Shown: positions 46,601 to 53,632, counted from the first letter of the stretch. The stretch: DNA of 64,000 nucleotides from an uncultured Saprospiraceae bacterium (GCA_937928045.1 CALFWO010000021.1:1-64000), one strand, 5' to 3'. Notes: generated from the letters alone by a model not told the origin. Made by a program: numbers and translations.

Positions 46601-48315
46601 CCAGAATAAACCAAAGATTGGCCATTCGGTGTAGTCGCTGTTTCAAATGGTGACTCTACACAAATTTCAATTTCATCTTCTAAAGGCGCGACTCCCTCTA
46701 ATACCAATTTAGCAATGTACAAAGCATCACCTTGATTTACATCGTTAATAATTACTTCAGCATTAATTGATGGATTGTCAACAACTTCTGCTCTAACAAT
46801 AGCTATTCTGCCATCTGTTGTAATTTCTGAAAGTGGAACTTCAATTTCTACATCTCTTGTTGCAGGCGCAGTTGGAATTTCTAAAGTTTCACAATGAGTA
46901 TCATGATAAATCCATGTCTGAACGAACTGTCCTGTGCTAGCTGTAGTCTGTCCACCTTCACGGAAAACATACAAGATCAAAGACTGAGCTTGACAAGCAT
47001 TTGGAATATGTTCTAAAGTTATCTGGCTTGCAGGTCCAAATGTAGTTCTAAAATAAAATGCTCTTGCAGGATTTGTAAATTCTGCCGGAACAATGGCCGT
47101 CTCATTGTCGGTTTTAATCGTCAATTGAGATGGGTTGGCCGATTGTCCTTTATAAACTACCTCAGCTACTATTTGTACCACGTCGTTTGCATTGGGTATA
47201 TTAATATTGTAGCTATTTTGGCATCTAATTCCTTCTCCAATAATTTCAACCGATTGATCATCTTCACAATTCAAAGTCCATCCAGTCGGTGCAGGTTCTC
47301 CGCAGCTTTCGTTGAAATCAATTCTTACGCAATTTGACTCCCCAAAATCAAACGAAGTGCATCCCGCTCTTCTTGCACATCTTCTAAACCAGGTTGTTTG
47401 ATCAATTGGTCCTGGATTATAGTTCGCTTCATTTGCTCCACTAATTACGGTCGCATTTGATTGCTCACAATCGATTGTTGATTTCAACCAGATATATTCA
47501 ATATCTCCTGATCCTCCTGAAGGAAGTGATATTGATGTGATAAGTCCTGGATCGTTCAATCCAAAACATACCGGATTCGGTGCTGCTATTTCTCCACCAT
47601 CTGTAACATTCAAACAAGATGAAAGAGGATCACCGGATAAGTTAATATTAACATCACCCTTTCTTAAGCCATTAGACACATTAAAATCTAAGTGATTATT
47701 ATTTGGTTGACTTTCCACAGTAACTTGAAGCCAACCACTGCCACCAAAGCTACCAGATGGATCAGTGACATTTGCACCATGACCGAGTTGCATTGTTGGA
47801 CCATTTCCAACAAAAGATAGCAATGCACCTTCATAACCATTTGAACCAATTGCCGTTCCTGAGTTTGAAGTATAGTAGTACCAGTCATTTGTATTCATGG
47901 TTGAACACGAATTTTCCTTAGGAGAATTAGCAGGTGTAGAAAAAGTTCTTCCCGAATAATTCATTGACACGTCAAATCTTAAATTACTGTTGTCAACATT
48001 GACAACCTGCATTTCTAAGACCGCCGTTCCATCATCAAATTCAGTAAAGGTTCCATTTGTTGCCCGAAAAGATCTGCTCAAACCATTGAGGTCCAACCAA
48101 AATGCATAATCTAGATTTGAATGACAGCTCTGAGTATTCATAACTGTTCGAGCAGCAACCGTCTCTAACAATGAACTGTTACTGTGATTTTTCTCGGAAA
48201 CGGAAAAGGCCGTAATTCCTAAGAATAGGAATACGACAACAATTGTTTGCAAGAAATTAAGTTTTTGTGAATTCAGTCTTAAAGCTGAATTAAACTTGGG
48301 TGTAAAAATTCCCAT
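34618..48315 (-). CDS. Giant SprB-like surface adhesin, T9SS type B cargo
   Basis: 4,565 residues, the largest gene in the window. A membrane-spanning signal peptide (LQTIVVVFLFLGITAFSVS) is followed by an N-terminal region that also contains a jelly-roll-like module. Residues about 590-1077 are six SprB repeats (GG..PYTY.WSNG...GTYEVTVxDANGC). Residues about 1080-1312 are two SdrD B-type domains (VGDQVWLDLNGNGVYDAGE). Residues about 1313-2527 are fifteen HYR-like domains. Residues 2528-4390 are PKD/Ig- and SprB-like modules. The end has a cadherin-like VAINDDTTTT module and a CHU_C gliding-type sorting domain (FSPNNDNINDVF...NRWG). It should be a surface adhesin for gliding or attachment. 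Confidence 0.93.
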   Translation of the reverse strand: MGIFTPKFNSALRLNSQKLNFLQTIVVVFLFLGITAFSVSEKNHSNSSLLETVAARTVMNTQSCHSNLDYAFWLDLNGLSRSFRATNGTFTEFDDGTAVLEMQVVNVDNSNLRFDVSMNYSGRTFSTPANSPKENSCSTMNTNDWYYYTSNSGTAIGSNGYEGALLSFVGNGPTMQLGHGANVTDPSGSFGGSGWLQVTVESQPNNNHLDFNVSNGLRKGDVNINLSGDPLSSCLNVTDGGEIAAPNPVCFGLNDPGLITSISLPSGGSGDIEYIWLKSTIDCEQSNATVISGANEANYNPGPIDQTTWFRRCARRAGCTSFDFGESNCVRIDFNESCGEPAPTGWTLNCEDDQSVEIIGEGIRCQNSYNINIPNANDVVQIVAEVVYKGQSANPSQLTIKTDNETAIVPAEFTNPARAFYFRTTFGPASQITLEHIPNACQAQSLILYVFREGGQTTASTGQFVQTWIYHDTHCETLEIPTAPATRDVEIEVPLSEITTDGRIAIVRAEVVDNPSINAEVIINDVNQGDALYIAKLVLEGVAPLEDEIEICVESPFETATTPNGQSLVYSGAVKANPECKTCDDSDIALSSEIISDYNGSRISCNGAADGRLQALISGGVPPFTYTWSNGETGQIVSDIAPGTYEVTVSDRFGCTATAASVTIDEPQPVTAIIEFTSDYNGSPISCSGANDASIRVIASGGTAPYIYQWGASGNFSNAEALNNLAPGTYEVQVADANGCIVNANISVEEPAEFTAEEIDVVANYNGAFISCSGAEDGILSINASGGTVPYIYNWSNGGTTATIENLGPGSYTVTVEDANGCSFVRTVSIDEPNPLTLDLTVTTDFNGFNISCFGQNDAAITAFASGGTGTLTYTWSNGSSSVNIDELTAGTYTLLVVDENGCSIEKSITVTEPTDLEIEALVISDYNGASISCTGANDARAQVIITGALAPYTINWSNGENTQIIADLAPGNYTVEVIDANGCQKSTSLQIDEPEALTCNANINSNYFEGVTISSQGGSDGAASITVAGGTGNITYQWSNGGTTESIENLSAGTYEVVVADENGCNCSASVTLEDPAKVGDQVWLDLNGNGVYDAGETGFPNVELILTGIASNGTVITRNVTTDDNGNYSFDGLLPGEYKITLNLPADFDLSALNVGGNDAIDSDFDPSNFMTELFSLNPGDNIDDIDAGLYQTGKIGDYVWIDINKNGTQDVDESPLSGVMVTLTGTNGLGQVVNLTMTTDANGFYLFDNLLPGNYKLTFEYPLTPIGLEVTIPNIGDSASDSDIDPATGMTEVITLNSGDDIFDIDAGFIDATDPVLVGVPVDTTVSCADVPDVPALYTEIFAEDNLDQDVVIVFTETSTQVAGNDCGAYDYEIIRTWEATDDSGNSLVVIQTITVVDNIAPSITGVPADITIDCAEVPAPVDPEVLDDCDDEANLVFSEIRIDGTCLNEYTLVRTWTATDACGNNEVQEQRIVVQDNSLPQLNNVPADITVSCDQIPAVVNVTAEDNCTIDLDVVYGEVVEQGSCANDYVIVRTWTVADECGNQEVGTQRIKVEDNEDPELTGVPADLDLSCEDFQGYQIPVVSAGDDCTDNIVVDFVQETISQTCDNTFTLKLTWTATDECGNSTSESQIINVIDDSDPTLIGVPGDVVLTCQEYANYVTPNVTAEDNCTAGIQVEFLEEVLSQTCENTFELKLTWTATDACGNSTSESQLITVTDEETPVLNGVPSDVNISCEQYAGYDPDVVTATDNCTDNIQVEFLEEVLSQTCENTFELKLTWTATDACGNSTSESQLITVTDEEAPVLNGVPSDVNISCEQYTGYNPNVVTATDNCTDNIQVEFLEELLSQTCENTFELKLTWTATDACGNSTSESQLITVSDEEAPILNGVPSDVTLSCDQYTGYDADVVTVTDNCTDAIQVVFLEEVLSQECENTFELKLTWTATDACGNSTSESQLITVKDDQRPQLFGVPADVTVSCEDYTGYDSNVVTATDNCTDNIQVAFLEETLESTCVNGFVLRLTWTATDACGNTSTNNQEITVVDDIAPEIFGVPADLEVDCNNVPDAPIVGTDITAADNCTANIAVDYLETVIEGGCSNEYLINRVWTATDECGNQTVEQQKIFVSDVQDPILIGVPTDVNVSCGALPVVVPNVEAEDNCTANIQVDFLENIIPGACEFSYTIVRTWTATDECGNTTSEEQRIEVGDDLDPSLESAPADVTVDCNNIPSAVTLMASDDCGGTFEADFLEIIQPGSCTFNYVIIRTWTATDACGNQATESQEITVSDNIAPVISGVPADEFYTCGSDDNITLPTVTITDNCDQNAILEFNEEVIPGNCPNTYTLKRTWTAIDACGNTNTEHQNIEVTDDVDPVLSGVPSDMSTFCGQVPAPANVTATDGCQDIVTVQFLETNEPGSCIGNYTITRTWTATDDCGNQSSESQIIEVVDNEAPVLSPMPTDLTVDLGVGEQVPAAESVVAIDECDTNPGLDFEESEEPLGNCGNLIIRTWRTRDACGNVASHTQTITVLSQLSASLTPSQANICAGEETEFNVIAQGSGYTYTWDVTGGTVVPNNASAIFSSQSAGTYIIQVVVSDDNGCQAILKSQIVVEDPANGSANANSPLCYNETIELTAEGGTAYEWTGPNGFTSSEQNPIIPNATIADAGDYIVNISNGTCTSTLTVNVIVGEQLTADFSIFPQECGVLGSISVGAFGGTGTITFDWADLPGSNNPAERDDLVPGSYDVIVSDEIGCTIEIQDLEIIDACQCDAFAGTLDQANDNACLDQGAAIITAIANGDAVIPAGFETIFVLTSGSDLTIVDVKDVPSFEISVEGNYTIHTLVYDPSTLDLSIVQIGQTTGFDVYNLLTQGAGTICGNLDVTGASFVVTSPSIDVLSTADENCGNEDGLASLSPATYDFDWSDGGTGAIRNDLKEGTYTVQGTSPEGCTTSVTVSIGGSCTCTEPLISDIVVFEAHCGFLDGSAEVIPVGNPANFSYAWSTINGTPNGIGNKRSGLAPGIYEVEVSNNNFTDCKTVVSVVVGTIGGPIVEDLLVTDANCEAADGSVSFLPTSNTYVWEFDNFTGNSRSDLAPGKYYVVVLDGNVPPCADIIEVEVGSSVPLTLSAETLVAPDCDVENGEVKINVENGSGNYSFLWDGLFAQSESTRDELSQGLHTVLVTDNDNGCEKELIFVLNNDVSGAELSLQNLENESCVGLNNGSVAFTYNLEPNFVSPATTLVINRTGDLVDEDSLAPGDYFMLVEDANGCVAGNLAFAINEATALKINIGVLDETCDQESQIDVEITGGTADYTFDWADISGADNVQDRFDIEEGIYELIISDAAGCDLRIDQIQVNNACLTSNCDEPVVSNIVVIESNCGLATGAIQIEMVGSNTDYVYNLIPNLGNANENVFANLPAGAYEIVIEDKNDNQCSISQIVVVENADGPQANLIQSAPAQCGMNNGTAVMSPFNLIYEWCNGVTDFNPSNLPAGNCFVTITDPATGCSNVQAIEILEQNNLEANAQVINAPDCGSNNGEVIINVLGGSSNYTYLWEDGTTSQLRSDLSDGSYSVEITDQTTGCSFTYSFGLVGEVEGDIQILVNDILPLNTNCAGDSNIEIDFSLVPSASFEGPAQVTIEDINGNEINNGTLSAGDYTLLVSDVNGCLANTLAFEVVDAEELKLDVAITAASCDDGGSILVVTTGGEPSYIYNWADLTGNDNIRDRTGLTVGSYSLTVTDVNGCIVEVQNIEIADDCVDCGQPDFTAIELELNSDDQYCFDLESCFDPNQVSFVLGDGMMNGSSSFANWQLDAAGCLTYSAQGVAGMNVDQICIIAFDGTNSDTTCISFSIIEAPMSNPMLDTIYVSTDIDVTLDSCLNIDDIGGVVTGSTTNSNADNGVFFITSGECYRYIPNPGETGMFIDTVTVILCNNNIPACDTTVIVLSILPDQSNCDPFYTGPTDLVAEDCQEGAPVCLDFEIGDLFDYQITDNGAAYDGAFDVCVIDTQYQYVAFQLGAPGAYTLDEWQANGQTYTLGLFTSTQQLADSMNVWDPTGNWEVFGFVIVGGNGGSDYGSLFISANSVPQFEVPNQIIPDATIIYLSEGNHNLIVQNMVDGCVQEIDLDVTCVDPPVVVDTLISVQVGTVDTFCFDLSVVNSIVNDCLDENDGNTGISLIPNSNCIAIDGLLLGSDQYCLTACDTITGICETVNIEIAVVPVTDTIYEIVNLGLTETLCLDTTIFQNAMDVFINDCSNPFNLSVDFNLDLETYCVDFTGDLIGQDTACLVICDSLGFCDTTVLIVNVLVPSLDTLTLPILVGTTDTICLDDSELSGPIQSIINICPESVGENADIIVDPTTNCIFYTGSTVGQDTACFVICDANQVCDTTTIFFDVFTNLIPVAINDDTTTTIGSPVVIEILLNDTINGSLEGFEIIGGPQNGTVIINPDGTVTYTPNPTFCGGTDSFMYSISNEFGTDVATVTIEVLCQELIIFSGFSPNNDNINDVFTILGIESFPNNQVCVFNRWGSQVHNEKGYTNDRGWRGTFDGKDLPDGTYFYVVEDGEGNTFSGYVQIHR
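40735..44380 (-). repeat. Array of fifteen HYR-like domain repeats in the giant adhesin
   Basis: Units of about 81 residues (about 243 bp) each contain GVPxDVxxSC, ATDNCT, TFELKLTWTATDACGNSTSESQ and a conserved D at the joint. Units 5-8 (about 42430-43390) are almost identical in DNA over long stretches, for example TGATTCGCTTGTACTATTTC near 42685, 42925 and 43170. Outer units are diverged. Near-identical inner units suggest recent tandem duplication. Confidence 0.9.
45085..46545 (-). repeat. Six SprB repeats near the N-terminus of the giant adhesin
   Basis: Six units of about 81 residues, each with SDYNGxxISCxGAxDG, GG..PYTY.WSNG, and GTYxVxVxDANGC then a Pro-rich joint (IDEPxxL). These match the SprB repeat family. 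Confidence 0.88.
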
Positions 48316-48743
48316 GGCGTAAGTTGTAAGTCTAAATCGGTTATTGTAATATTTTAAAGCGCCTGGGGGAGTGACGAATTAGTCTTTACATAGAGCGGAT
48401 CTAATTTTAGATCTTCTTTTAAATAGGAAATAGAATAAGCAGGAGTGAATTGATCTTATTGTCAATTCTTTTTTTTGGAATTTCTCTGAAAAATTTGCCA
48501 TAGTTTATATGGCTAAAAAGGTAGGATGTGGTGTATGTGTTTAACTAACTAAATACAAATATATGGGGAATATGGGCTTGAGTAAATAGCTCCGGAAAAA
48601 TGTCAAGGTTTTTTTTTGTTAAAAAAAAAGACAATTAAGACAAATGGATAAAGGTCATTTGATTACGAATAGTAATTAAATATCATGCTTGAAAAAAAAA
48701 ATCTGGAGTGCAGTCACAAAAATTGAAAAACTACCCAAAAGTT
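48316..48743 (-). other. Gene-free upstream region of the giant adhesin
   Basis: About 430 bp with poly-A and poly-T tracts and no ORF. It should hold the adhesin promoter, but I see no clean TTG-N20-TAnnTTTG pair. Confidence 0.4.
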
Positions 48744-49124
48744 TTAGTCATCACTGCCAGATTGCAGTTCTCTTTCTATTTCTTCCATTAAAACATAGTC
48801 GATAGACTCTTGAGTCGTAGGAATAATATTGAAAACGGTATCCAACCTTGAAATTTTAATTAATTGCTGAACATTCTCATTAACAACATTAGTCAATACT
48901 AATGTTCCTTTTCCTTCCCATAGTCTATTTGCTGTAAGGATAGCGCTCAGTCCAGAAGAATCAACGTATTTAATATCTTTGAAATCAAGAATAAGGTTAG
49001 TGACTCCCTCGTTGTGAAGAATTACAAACTCCGATTTGAGATGAGGAGCATTCAGCGTATTCAGATTTTCTTCGTTTACACTTAAGACAGTATATCGCTC
49101 ATTTTTATCAACAGTAAATTTCAT
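48744..49124 (-). CDS. STAS domain protein (anti-sigma factor antagonist-like)
   Basis: 126 residues spanning one STAS domain. The phosphorylation motif YVDSSGLSAILTA (Ser about 57-58) is intact, with LDFKDIKYV before it and GTLVLTNVVNENVQQLIKISRLD after, as in SpoIIAA and RsbV. Such proteins are switched by a serine kinase and phosphatase. No RsbW- or SpoIIE-like gene is close by, so the partner is unknown. A TACTTTTG -7 box (49174-49167) lies 43 bp upstream of the ATG. The gene is divergent from clpC. Confidence 0.9.
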   Translation of the reverse strand: MKFTVDKNERYTVLSVNEENLNTLNAPHLKSEFVILHNEGVTNLILDFKDIKYVDSSGLSAILTANRLWEGKGTLVLTNVVNENVQQLIKISRLDTVFNIIPTTQESIDYVLMEEIERELQSGSDD

Positions 49125-49523
49125 CGTCAGTTTGCTTTTAGTAAAATTCTAAGTCTAAGACTGCTTCAAAAGTAATTATAAAATGGTATTTGGCCTTTAT
49201 GGCCGACCTATTTTTAATACAAATCTACAAACAGTTCAAATCTAAAAGGAATCTTGTCCGTAATTATACATGATTTAAACTTTAAGATATTATTAATTCA
49301 TTTCTCGGCAACTAGAGCTAGGAAAAACTGTTATTTTAGAAACAATCATTAATGGATGATTGACCAGATTGGCAGCCCAAATCCATTAAAACGGCATTTG
49401 TGGCAGTGATTTGGTGAAATATGCAAAATACGGGTACACAAATAGGCAGAATTGACCTAATGGCATCATTTTTATTGCATATAAGATGTACCTCAAAAAA
49501 TATTTTGGTCAAGTAAAGTTAGG
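49125..49523. other. Divergent intergenic region between STAS and clpC genes
   Basis: No ORF. It contains the STAS -7 box TACTTTTG (49174-49167) and a small palindrome GGCCTTTATGGCC (about 49192-49204). The clpC promoter lies just beyond its right edge. Confidence 0.45.
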
Positions 49524-49556
49524 TTTTGAAATGCTGGCTATTTATAGCTATAATTG
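49524..49556 (+). promoter_or_regulatory. Promoter of clpC
   Basis: TTTTG at 49524-49528, a 20-bp spacer, and TATAATTG at 49549-49556 match the Bacteroidota -33/-7 layout with one mismatch. The ATG at 49590 follows about 30 bp after the expected start. Confidence 0.6.
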
Positions 49557-49589
49557 CTTTGCTTACCACTAACGGTAGAATCTAGACAT

Positions 49590-52124
49590 ATGAACAGGAA
49601 ATTTTCACCGAGGGTAAAGAAAATTATTACCCACAGTCAAGAAGAAGCCCAGAGACTTGGGCAGGATTATATCGGCACTGAGCACATCCTCTTAGCCGTA
49701 GTCCACGAGAAAGATAGTTTAGCCGTAAAGGTACTAGACTCCTTAGACGTTGACGTCACTGATCTGAAGCAGACCGTTGAAGAATCAGTTGGTCGCAATA
49801 AGACACCTAAGGCATCTTTGAACTTAGGCAATTTTCCCTTAAACAAGCATGCTGAAAAAGTACTTAAGGTTACTTTTCTTGAAGCCAAAGCTTTGAAGAC
49901 AGAGGAAATAAGTCCAGAACACTTGATGTTATCTATCTTGAAGCATGAGGACAATCTAGCAAGCAGAATATTGAATCAATATGATGTTAACTATGAGATT
50001 TATAAATCTGAATTGGAATACGTAAAGCAAGATAGCGACGTATCTGATCCAGGGTTGTTTGCGCAGTCCTCCGAATCTGAAGAGCCTTTTGAGGAAGAAG
50101 ATCCAGGAAGATACCAGCGAAAAGGAGGGACAAAGTCAAGAACTCCAGTATTGGACAACTTTGGCCGTGATGTTACGAAGCTAGCTGAAGAAGATAAATT
50201 GGATCCAATTATTGGTAGAGAGAGCGAAATCGAACGTGTTTCTCAGATTTTAAGTAGAAGAAAAAAGAACAATCCCATACTTATAGGTGAACCAGGAGTT
50301 GGTAAAACTGCTATTGTCGAAGGATTAGCTCTTCGCATCCAACAAAGAAAGGTATCAAGAACGCTTTTCGGAAAGCGGATTGTAATGCTTGATTTGGCTG
50401 CACTAGTAGCAGGTACCAAGTATCGTGGTCAATTCGAAGAAAGAATGAAAGCGATTATGAATGAATTGGAAAAATCACGTGACGTGATCCTTTTCATCGA
50501 TGAGATTCATACAATTGTAGGAGCTGGAGGAGCCACAGGTTCTTTAGATGCTTCTAATATTTTCAAACCTGCTTTAGCGAGAGGTGAATTACAATGTATT
50601 GGTGCTTCTACTCTGGATGAGTATAGACAACATATTGAAAAGGATGGAGCTTTGGATCGTAGATTCCAGAAAGTAATTGTAGATCCACCATCTCCAGAAG
50701 AAGCGGTGCACATTTTACAGAATATCCGTCCTAAATACGAAGATTTCCACAATGTGAAATATAGCGACGAAGCTATTGAAGCGTGTGTAAAGCTTTCAGA
50801 TAGATATATCAGTGATCGCTTTTTACCAGACAAGGCAATTGATGTCTTGGATGAGGTTGGAGCGCGCGTTCACCTAAAGAATATTAATGTTCCTAAGCAC
50901 ATTGAGGAACTTGAGAAAAGCATAGAAGACTTAAAGGAAAGTAAGAATCAAGCGGTAAAGAACCAACAGTATGAAAAAGCTGCTGATTTGAGAGATGATG
51001 AGTCTAAATTGGTAAGACAATTAGAGTTTGCCAAGTTAGAATGGGAAGAAGAGTCTAAAACGAAGCGTTATCCTGTTGAAGAAGAGGACATTGCAGAAGT
51101 TGTGAGTATGATGACTGGAATTCCAGTCAGAAGAGTTGCTCAAAGCGAAAGCAATAAATTAGTCGGAATGACTGATGATTTGAAAGGATACATCATTGGT
51201 CAAGATCCTGCAATCGTTAAGATCACAAAGGCGATTCAGCGAAACCGAGTTGGATTGAAAGATCCTTCTAAGCCGATTGGTTCCTTTATTTTCTTAGGTC
51301 CAACTGGAGTAGGTAAAACTGAATTGGCTAAGGCTTTAGCAAAATATATTTTCGACTCAGAAGATTCTTTGATTAGAATAGACATGAGTGAATACATGGA
51401 AAAATTCTCTGTTTCAAGATTGATTGGAGCTCCTCCAGGATATGTTGGATATGAAGAAGGTGGCCAGTTGACTGAAAAAGTAAGACGTAAGCCCTACTCT
51501 GTTATTCTTTTGGATGAGATTGAAAAAGCACATCCAGATGTATATAACATTCTTTTGCAAGTACTTGACGATGGTCAGTTAACTGATGGTATGGGCAGAA
51601 AAGTTGATTTTAAAAATTCATTGATCATTATGACCTCTAATATTGGTGTGCGCCAATTGAAGGACTTTGGTCAAGGAGTTGGTTTCAATACCAAGGCAAG
51701 AAGAGACGGAGCAGAAGATGATTCTAAATCTGTAATTCAAAATGCATTGAAGAGAACCTTCTCTCCAGAATTCTTGAATAGAATTGATGATGTAGTCATC
51801 TTCAACAGTCTTAATCAGGATGATATTCATAAGATCATTGATATCACTTTGAAAGATTTACATGCTCGTTTAGATGGAATGGGGTATCAATTGACATTAT
51901 CTGATCCAGCAAAGAAATTTGTTGCTGAAAAAGGATTTGATCCGCAATTTGGAGCAAGACCGTTACATAGAGCTATTCAGAAGTACTTAGAAGATCCTTT
52001 AGCGGAATTTATTTTGAATGAAAATCCAGCAGAAGGTTCTATTTTTGAGGCAGTTATGAACAAGACTGAGGACGGTCTTGAAATTAAATTGTCTAAAAAA
52101 TCAAGTACCAACGTAAAGAAATAA
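49590..52124 (+). CDS. clpC: ATP-dependent Clp protease ATP-binding subunit ClpC
   Basis: The ATG at 49590 ([13 protein letters not shown]) is preferred over the upstream TTG at 49554, as it gives the usual ClpC N-terminus. The 844 residues hold the Clp N domain (twice ~70 residues, [19 protein letters not shown]), AAA1 with GEPGVGKTA and [14 protein letters not shown], the UVR coiled-coil ([19 protein letters not shown]), and AAA2 with [27 protein letters not shown] and SNIG. It unfolds proteins for ClpP and helps refold or remove aggregates, in the cytosol. It sits under a divergent promoter region shared with the STAS gene and has a strong terminator. Confidence 0.97.
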   Translation: MNRKFSPRVKKIITHSQEEAQRLGQDYIGTEHILLAVVHEKDSLAVKVLDSLDVDVTDLKQTVEESVGRNKTPKASLNLGNFPLNKHAEKVLKVTFLEAKALKTEEISPEHLMLSILKHEDNLASRILNQYDVNYEIYKSELEYVKQDSDVSDPGLFAQSSESEEPFEEEDPGRYQRKGGTKSRTPVLDNFGRDVTKLAEEDKLDPIIGRESEIERVSQILSRRKKNNPILIGEPGVGKTAIVEGLALRIQQRKVSRTLFGKRIVMLDLAALVAGTKYRGQFEERMKAIMNELEKSRDVILFIDEIHTIVGAGGATGSLDASNIFKPALARGELQCIGASTLDEYRQHIEKDGALDRRFQKVIVDPPSPEEAVHILQNIRPKYEDFHNVKYSDEAIEACVKLSDRYISDRFLPDKAIDVLDEVGARVHLKNINVPKHIEELEKSIEDLKESKNQAVKNQQYEKAADLRDDESKLVRQLEFAKLEWEEESKTKRYPVEEEDIAEVVSMMTGIPVRRVAQSESNKLVGMTDDLKGYIIGQDPAIVKITKAIQRNRVGLKDPSKPIGSFIFLGPTGVGKTELAKALAKYIFDSEDSLIRIDMSEYMEKFSVSRLIGAPPGYVGYEEGGQLTEKVRRKPYSVILLDEIEKAHPDVYNILLQVLDDGQLTDGMGRKVDFKNSLIIMTSNIGVRQLKDFGQGVGFNTKARRDGAEDDSKSVIQNALKRTFSPEFLNRIDDVVIFNSLNQDDIHKIIDITLKDLHARLDGMGYQLTLSDPAKKFVAEKGFDPQFGARPLHRAIQKYLEDPLAEFILNENPAEGSIFEAVMNKTEDGLEIKLSKKSSTNVKK

Positions 52125-52142
52125 ATCCAAGTAAATAATAAG

Positions 52143-52181
52143 GTATGCCCTTGGCTTGATGCTGAGGGCATACTTTTTTTT
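52143..52181 (+). terminator. Rho-independent terminator of clpC
   Basis: Perfect 9-bp stem GTATGCCCT/AGGGCATAC with a 13-base loop, followed by eight T residues, 18 bp after the clpC stop. Confidence 0.95.
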
Positions 52182-52230
52182 ATAAAACCTTTTAAGTGCT
52201 AGTTCAAATTATCATATTTGTCTAACTTTC

Positions 52231-52276
52231 AGGAGAAAACATGCGCACGACGCGCTTTATTAAATCATATAATTAA
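52231..52276 (+). other. Shine-Dalgarno-bearing mini-ORF in the infC leader
   Basis: AGGAG at 52231-52235 is followed, 5 bases on, by an ATG at 52241, a spacing ideal for a ribosome binding site. The ORF is 11 codons (MRTTRFIKSYN) and stops with TAA at 52274-52276, 7 bp before the likely infC start. Such SD sites are rare in this window. It is on the plus strand and overlaps the open infC frame, so it may be a translated leader peptide that couples to infC, or chance. Confidence 0.4.
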
Positions 52277-52283
52277 ATTTCAT

Positions 52284-52889
52284 TTGGCAAGACCTAGAAG
52301 AAAATCGTTTAAACCGGAAGCTCCTAAGTTTAAATTCAGAACAAATCTTTACATCAAAGTTCCCGAAATTAGATTGGTCGGAGACAATTTAGACGAAATC
52401 AGCGAAGTTGCTGGAAAAACTATCGAGCCAGGAGTTTATAGAACCCGAGATGCTCAAAGCTGGGCGAATGCTTTAGACTTAGACCTTGTTGAAATATCCC
52501 CAAAAGCAGCTCCTCCCGTTTGTAAAATCATTGATTACAAGAAATTCCTTTATCAAAAGAAGAAGAAGGACAAAGAATTGAAGGCGAAAACTGTGAAAAC
52601 AGTTATCAAAGAAATTCGATTTGGTCCGAATACGGATGATCATGATTTTGAATTCAAACTACGTCATGCCAAGAAATTCTTGGAAGAAGGTAGCAAAGTA
52701 AAAGCCTATGTTCACTTCCGTGGCCGTACCATTGTCTTTAAAGATCGTGGACAACTATTGTTGCTTAGATTTTTAAAGGAATTGGAGGAACATGGTGGCG
52801 CTGAAGCACTGCCAAAGATGGAAGGACGTAGAATGATCGTAATGATTGCTCCAAACAAGACCGCTAAAAAGAAGAAAAAGGCCGAATAA
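52284..52889 (+). CDS. infC: Translation initiation factor IF-3
   Basis: No ATG lies at the expected start. The frame runs back to a TTG at 52218, but the family N-terminus begins at LARPRRKSF, so the TTG at 52284 (or the ATT at 52272) is the likely start, giving about 201 residues. Rare start codons are known for infC and allow IF-3 to repress its own translation. The N domain shows VPEIRLVGDNLDE, and ALDLDLVEISPKAAPPVCKIIDYKKFLYQ; the C domain shows VKEIRFGPNTDDHDFEFKLRHAKKFLEEGSKVKAYVHFRGR. IF-3 checks start codons on the 30S subunit. It begins the infC-rpmI-rplT operon. Confidence 0.95.
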   Translation: MARPRRKSFKPEAPKFKFRTNLYIKVPEIRLVGDNLDEISEVAGKTIEPGVYRTRDAQSWANALDLDLVEISPKAAPPVCKIIDYKKFLYQKKKKDKELKAKTVKTVIKEIRFGPNTDDHDFEFKLRHAKKFLEEGSKVKAYVHFRGRTIVFKDRGQLLLLRFLKELEEHGGAEALPKMEGRRMIVMIAPNKTAKKKKKAE

Positions 52890-52976
52890 TCGGAATTCTT
52901 CCCATTTCGTAGCAAGAATATCAAAAATAATGTCAATTAGATGCGATAGAGTCTTTTATCATAAAGGATATCTTCG

Positions 52977-52984
52977 TACCTTTG
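52977..52984 (+). promoter_or_regulatory. Promoter -7 box upstream of rpmI
   Basis: TACCTTTG is a perfect TAnnTTTG match, 35 bp before the rpmI ATG; the -33 region is TTT rather than TTG. It suggests rpmI-rplT can also be transcribed without infC. Confidence 0.65.
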
Positions 52985-53018
52985 CGCACCTAAATTAAGA
53001 GCATTAAAGAAAACTGTT

Positions 53019-53213
53019 ATGCCAAAGATGAAAACCCACTCCAGCGCAAAGAAGCGTTTCAAAGTAACTGGAAGTGGTAAAATTAAGAGATTTAAGGCGC
53101 GTACTTCTCACATGATGCGTAATAAGACTAAGAAAGCGAAGTTGAGACTTCGTCATGCTGGATTGGTTGACAAAGCGGATGAAAAGAGAATCAAAGCCTT
53201 ACTTTGCTTGTAA
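53019..53213 (+). CDS. rpmI: 50S ribosomal protein L35
   Basis: 64 residues, usual length. The sequence starts MPKMKTHSSAKKRFKVTGSGKIKR and continues with HMMRNKTKKAKLRLRHAGLVDKAD, the classic L35 pattern of dense basic residues. It is the second gene of infC-rpmI-rplT, with a promoter -7 box of its own just upstream. Confidence 0.97.
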   Translation: MPKMKTHSSAKKRFKVTGSGKIKRFKARTSHMMRNKTKKAKLRLRHAGLVDKADEKRIKALLCL

Positions 53214-53230
53214 AATCAATTTTTTAACGA

Positions 53231-53265
53231 GGATACAGGATAAAAGCTTTCCAAAAGGAACCCTG
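53231..53265 (+). promoter_or_regulatory. Hairpin between rpmI and rplT
   Basis: ATACAGG and CCTGTAT (7 bp) enclose an inner hairpin TTCC-AAAA-GGAA. L20 is known to control this operon by binding mRNA in other bacteria; this hairpin is a candidate site, by position only. Confidence 0.4.
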
Positions 53266-53287
53266 TATTGTACTAAAAACATCAATT

Positions 53288-53632
53288 ATGCCTAGATCGG
53301 TAAATTCGGTAGCATCGCACCGAAGAAGAAAGAAAATCTTAAAAATGGCTAAAGGGTATTTCGGTGCCCGTTCAAAAGTCTATACAGTTGCAAAAAACGC
53401 TGTAGAAAAAGGATTAACGTACGCATTTCGTGATAGAAGAAATAAAAAGCGTGCCTTCCGTAGACTTTGGATTGCCAGAATTAATGCAGGTGCAAGACAG
53501 CATGGAATGAGTTATTCAAGATTAATGCACGCCCTTTCAACCAAAGGAATTGACTTGAATAGAAAAGTATTGGCAGATATGGCCATGAACCATCCAGCGA
53601 CATTCAAAAATATCGTTGATTCTGTGAAGTAG
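53288..53632 (+). CDS. rplT: 50S ribosomal protein L20
   Basis: 114 residues. [71 protein letters not shown] is the unmistakable L20 sequence. It binds 23S rRNA early in assembly and, in other bacteria, represses its operon. It is the last gene of infC-rpmI-rplT, with a strong terminator directly behind. Confidence 0.98.
   Translation: MPRSVNSVASHRRRKKILKMAKGYFGARSKVYTVAKNAVEKGLTYAFRDRRNKKRAFRRLWIARINAGARQHGMSYSRLMHALSTKGIDLNRKVLADMAMNHPATFKNIVDSVK

Noticed and set aside
35000-47340. Many short plus-strand and other-frame ORFs inside the giant adhesin gene
   Set aside because: All lie within the 4,565-residue reading frame and have low-complexity translations, the expected shadows of a repeated gene.
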